From Flavobacterium gilvum (lineage in GTDB: Bacteria; Bacteroidota; Bacteroidia; Flavobacteriales; Flavobacteriaceae), in NCBI RefSeq assembly GCF_001761465.1, contig NZ_CP017479.1:806001-870000 (forward strand): a stretch of DNA of 64,000 nucleotides, given 5' to 3'. The notes under the pieces were generated by a model. The model was not told the DNA's origin. It searched no databases and saw nothing but the letters and a program-made list of their open reading frames with translations. A program made the position numbers and the translations under genes. The stretch's first letter is position 1. Each line of letters begins with the position of its first letter. This document shows positions 61,299 to 64,000 of this stretch, in pieces.

Positions 61299-61808
61299 AT
61301 GGAAGAAATAGTCAATAAAGTGGCAAACAGCGTTCTGGAAGTTTTTGATCTTGAAGATTACTATCCGGCGGGAAGTCGTATTCAAATTGATCTCTCACAA
61401 TGGCTTTTGGAAGGTTTTTTGTTAAAAGAAAAAGACTTTAGGGAAGAGCTCAAAAATCACGATTGGTCACAATACCAAGACCAATATGTTGCCATTTTAT
61501 GTAGCACAGATGCTATTGTTCCAAAATGGGCAATGATTCTGATTACGATGCATTTGGCTCCTTTTACCAAAAAAATTATAAATGGTAACATCGAAGATTT
61601 AGATGCTTCTTTGTACGAAGAATTGCTCCCTAAAATTGATTATTCTGTTTACAAAGATAAGCCTGTTATTATAAAAGGATGCTCCAGAAAACCAGTCCCT
61701 ATGCGGGCTTATGTTTTGGCAGCACAATACTTGCAACCTTACGCCAAAAGCATCATGTATGGAGAAGCGTGTTCGGCAGTGCCTTTGTATAAATCGCCAA
61801 AAAACTAA
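61299..61808 (+). CDS. DUF2480 family protein
   Basis: 169 residues, cytoplasmic. Fits DUF2480: VANSVLEVFDLEDYYPAGSRIQIDLSQWLLEGFLLKEKDFRE at the start and IIKGCSRKPVPMRAYVLAAQYLQPYAKSIMYGEACSAVPLYK at the end, with cysteines at about 70, 139 and 161. The family is found in Bacteroidota next to suf genes and its function is unknown. Last gene of the suf cluster, ended by a strong hairpin. Confidence 0.85.
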   Translation: MEEIVNKVANSVLEVFDLEDYYPAGSRIQIDLSQWLLEGFLLKEKDFREELKNHDWSQYQDQYVAILCSTDAIVPKWAMILITMHLAPFTKKIINGNIEDLDASLYEELLPKIDYSVYKDKPVIIKGCSRKPVPMRAYVLAAQYLQPYAKSIMYGEACSAVPLYKSPKN

Positions 61809-61828
61809 TCTCTTTTTTTGTGAAATAT

Positions 61829-61872
61829 AATCAAAAAGACCTTTTAGAAAATTCTAAAAGGTCTTTTTGATT
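61829..61872. terminator. Bidirectional terminator of the suf operon and hflX
   Basis: 61829-61849 pairs perfectly with 61852-61872 (21 bp, AAAAAGACCTTTTAGAA...). It lies between convergent genes and reaches into the hflX stop codon (61871-61873). Confidence 0.9.
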
Positions 61873-63103
61873 ATTCATTTTCTTCTTTCTCCACAGCATC
61901 TTTATAGTCCGGGTATAAAAATTTATTGTAAGGAAAACGAGTAATATGAATTTGTCGAACTGCTTCATACACACATTCCCTGAACTCTTCGAAGTTTTGC
62001 TTTTGGGAAGCCGAAATGAATAATGCTTTCGATTCTCCCAAACGGTGCATCCAGGTTTGCTGCCATTCTTCTAAGGTGAAGTGTCTTGGCGTCTTTTCGG
62101 TCATCAAATCATCTTCGTCAATCGTCAAATGTTTATAGGCATCGATTTTATTGAAAACCATTATAACCGGTTTATCATGAGCCTTAATGTCCTGCAAAAT
62201 TTGGTTTACCGACTCAATATGATCTTCAAATTCGGGATGCGAAATATCGACAATGTGCAATAACAAATCGGCTTCACGAACTTCATCCAAGGTACTCTTG
62301 AACGAATCAACTAGCTGAGTAGGCAATTTTCTGATAAACCCAACGGTATCCGAAAGTAAAAATGGTAAGTTTTTGATAACCACTTTACGAACTGTTGTAT
62401 CCAATGTCGCAAAAAGTTTGTTTTCGACAAATACATCACTTTTTCCGATTGCGTTCATCAGAGTCGATTTTCCCACATTCGTATAACCCACCAACGCCAC
62501 ACGAACCATTGCGCCACGATTGCTGCGTTGCACGCCCATTTGCCTGTCTATGGTTTTAATCTTTTCTTTCAATAACGAAATTCGGTCACGAACGATACGT
62601 CTATCTGTTTCAATCTCCGTTTCTCCTGGTCCACGCATTCCGATACCCCCTTTTTGACGTTCCAAGTGTGTCCACATTCCGGAAAGTCTTGGTAGTAAAT
62701 ATTGGCATTGCGCTAGTTCTACCTGAGTTCTTGCATATGAGGTTTCGGCTCTTTGCGCAAAAATATCCAGTATAAGATTCGTACGGTCGAGTATTTTGCA
62801 ATCAATGATTCTTGAAATATTTTTTTGTTGGGAAGGCGATAATTCATCATCAAATATCAAAGTTGAAACATTGTTTTCTTTTACAAAAAGACAAATTTCT
62901 TCGAGTTTTCCTGTCCCTACAAAAGTTTTTGGATTTGGACGATCCATTTTTTGCGAAAAACGTTTTACCACTTCGCCTCCTGCCGTAAATGTCAGGAACT
63001 CCAATTCGTCAAGATATTCATTGAGTTTCTCTTCACTTTGGTTTTGGGTAATTATCCCAACGATGGCCGTTTTTTCAAAATTTATTGTTTCCTTTTCTAA
63101 CAT
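61871..63103 (-). CDS. hflX: GTPase HflX
   Basis: 410 residues. Ribosome-associated GTPase that splits or rescues stalled ribosomes. N-terminal HflX domain (about 1-195, with NPKTFVGTGKLEEI and LRGPGET-like GMRGPGETEIETDRR) and the GTPase domain with G1 GYTNVGKS at 206-213, G3 DTVGFIRKLP and G4 NKID. Its stop codon is part of the terminator stem. A -7 box lies 17 nt upstream. Confidence 0.95.
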   Translation of the reverse strand: MLEKETINFEKTAIVGIITQNQSEEKLNEYLDELEFLTFTAGGEVVKRFSQKMDRPNPKTFVGTGKLEEICLFVKENNVSTLIFDDELSPSQQKNISRIIDCKILDRTNLILDIFAQRAETSYARTQVELAQCQYLLPRLSGMWTHLERQKGGIGMRGPGETEIETDRRIVRDRISLLKEKIKTIDRQMGVQRSNRGAMVRVALVGYTNVGKSTLMNAIGKSDVFVENKLFATLDTTVRKVVIKNLPFLLSDTVGFIRKLPTQLVDSFKSTLDEVREADLLLHIVDISHPEFEDHIESVNQILQDIKAHDKPVIMVFNKIDAYKHLTIDEDDLMTEKTPRHFTLEEWQQTWMHRLGESKALFISASQKQNFEEFRECVYEAVRQIHITRFPYNKFLYPDYKDAVEKEENE

Positions 63104-63120
63104 ATCTCTAAATAAGAATG

Positions 63121-63128
63121 CAAATTTA
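63121..63128 (-). promoter_or_regulatory. -7 box for hflX
   Basis: Reads TAAATTTG on the minus strand, 17 nt before the ATG. A TTG at 63144-63146 (minus strand) is a little too close for an ideal -33. The rest of the 373-bp gap to 63476 is AT-rich with no further gene or repeat recognised. Confidence 0.5.
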
Positions 63129-63476
63129 ATGATTTGACAGCTACAATCCTTTTAATGACTGTATAAAAAAGAACTTTTACAAAAAAGTTAAATGGAACCT
63201 AATTAACCCAAGTTGCTAGTATAAATACGCTGAAAAAACAACAAAAGTTGCCATCTAAATAAAATCTTATATTTCTATTAAACTCCCCCTTATAGAATAG
63301 ACTTTGAAGCAAAACAGATAAACCATAGAATTAGCACTACATTTTTTTAGTAGATTGTACTACAAAGCCTTAATTATTTAAGCCGTACAATTGTAATAGT
63401 AAGTAATCGAACTTAACTAGCAGCTTATATTAATTAGATAAAACTTAAATTATTAAAACTAAAAATATGACAAAAC

Positions 63477-64000
63477 TTTCCACTTTAGTTGGTGTGACAT
63501 TTTTCGTTGCACTTCTTTTATCTGCCTGCAGCGCAGAAGAAAGCATGACTCAATCATCAACAAATCAAACTGTCAATGATACTAAAAATTGGTTTGAAAC
63601 CGATTTAAACAAAACAAATCTCAAAATTCTTGATTACGTCAAAGAAATTCGATGGAATGATGCGATTGTAACAAATGGTGAAAAAGGTCAAATTATTGAA
63701 GTTCCAATAACCCTATTAGACTATATAACTACTACTAATAAAAAAGCTAAAAAATCAAACAGCGACGATGACTCAACAAAATTAAACGACTACCATAGGT
63801 TGCTTTTTACCAAAATTGATGATAAAAATTATAAATGCTTTGATCTTCAAATTTTAACAAATGAAAACAACTTTGATAATCTTGATAAAAATTTCAATTA
63901 TTACAGCATCAAAGGTGATTTTAATGGATTTGTAACTATTTATGACCCCTCGAAGCAAAAAGTAAATTCCCAAGAATTTAAAGACGGGAAACGTCCAATT
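63477..64000 (+). CDS. Hypothetical lipoprotein, N-terminal part (runs off the window)
   Basis: 174 codons from ATG 63477, still open at the window end. Lipoprotein signal MTKLSTLVGVTFFVALLLSAC with the lipobox Cys21, then a Ser/Thr/Asn-rich linker and a body beginning NLKILDYVKEIRWNDAIVTNGEKGQIIEVPITL. A Lys/Ser/Asp stretch (KKAKKSNSDDDSTK) lies near 97-110. It resembles flavobacterial surface or periplasmic lipoproteins but no domain was recognised. The start is the first ATG and follows an A-rich leader. Confidence 0.75.

Overview
The window looks like chromosomal DNA from a Flavobacterium-like member of the Bacteroidota. The evidence is low GC, Bacteroidota-type promoters (TTTG about 18-21 nt upstream of TAnnTTTG), weak Shine-Dalgarno use, and family content: the Bat aerotolerance operon, a SUF operon ending in DUF59 and DUF2480, an SDR-type threonine dehydrogenase, DUF6646-like and DUF4382 proteins, and many intergenic inverted repeats built from short words. 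No rRNA, tRNA, CRISPR array, prophage or insertion-sequence transposase was seen.

Layout. 1-7,253: end of an ArsC/Spx-like gene, a candidate structured RNA, yicC-gmk-nadD, a LysR regulator divergent from a secreted DJ-1/PfpI protein and a YqhD-type alcohol dehydrogenase, then gpsA. 7,254-11,850: pheS with a small downstream gene, a 1.8-kb segment carrying a leucine-rich-repeat gene wedged between pheS and what appears to be its old promoter, a small conserved gene and a CvpA-like protein. 11,856-22,068 (minus strand): a Bat operon read moxR, DUF58, BatD-like, batA, batB, batC, batD, batE, interrupted by a four-helix-bundle (S23) gene and a GxxExxY gene. 22,471-33,082: unlinked genes: DUF4382 lipoprotein, AlbA_2 protein, metallophosphoesterase, small outer-membrane protein, ALDH7 dehydrogenase, class II cyclic-nucleotide phosphodiesterase, EEP hydrolase, LD-carboxypeptidase, YraN, ACT-like protein. 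33,234-37,761: lactate permease and a D-lactate dehydrogenase whose usual single chain is split in two by an inverted repeat. 37,785-50,779: mfd with an overlapping lipoprotein gene, threonine dehydrogenase, GH63-like glucosidase, DUF1444 protein, M1 aminopeptidase, S8 protease. 51,006-61,808: an MBL hydrolase, then the SUF cluster (sufA-like, sufB, [S23 gene], sufC, sufD, [serine hydrolase on the other strand], sufS, small lipoprotein, sufE, DUF59, DUF2480). 61,871-64,000: hflX and the start of a lipoprotein gene.

How the genes work together. The SUF genes form a full Fe-S cluster assembly machine (cysteine desulfurase and activator, scaffold, carrier, maturation factor). moxR/DUF58/bat genes encode an AAA ATPase plus membrane-anchored VWA and TPR proteins acting at the inner membrane and periplasm. 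Lactate permease and the split dehydrogenase form a lactate-use unit. The LysR/DJ-1/YqhD group looks like an inducible carbonyl-stress module.

Most unusual signals: (i) a 1.8-kb insertion flanked by an exact 26-bp duplication of the pheS start, which separates pheS from a canonical promoter; (ii) S23 genes inside two unrelated operons, each bracketed by inverted repeats, with a cargo-free repeat of the same family next door in the suf operon; (iii) a dense population of modular inverted repeats that often abut or overlap stop codons, one of which lies within the D-lactate dehydrogenase gene.
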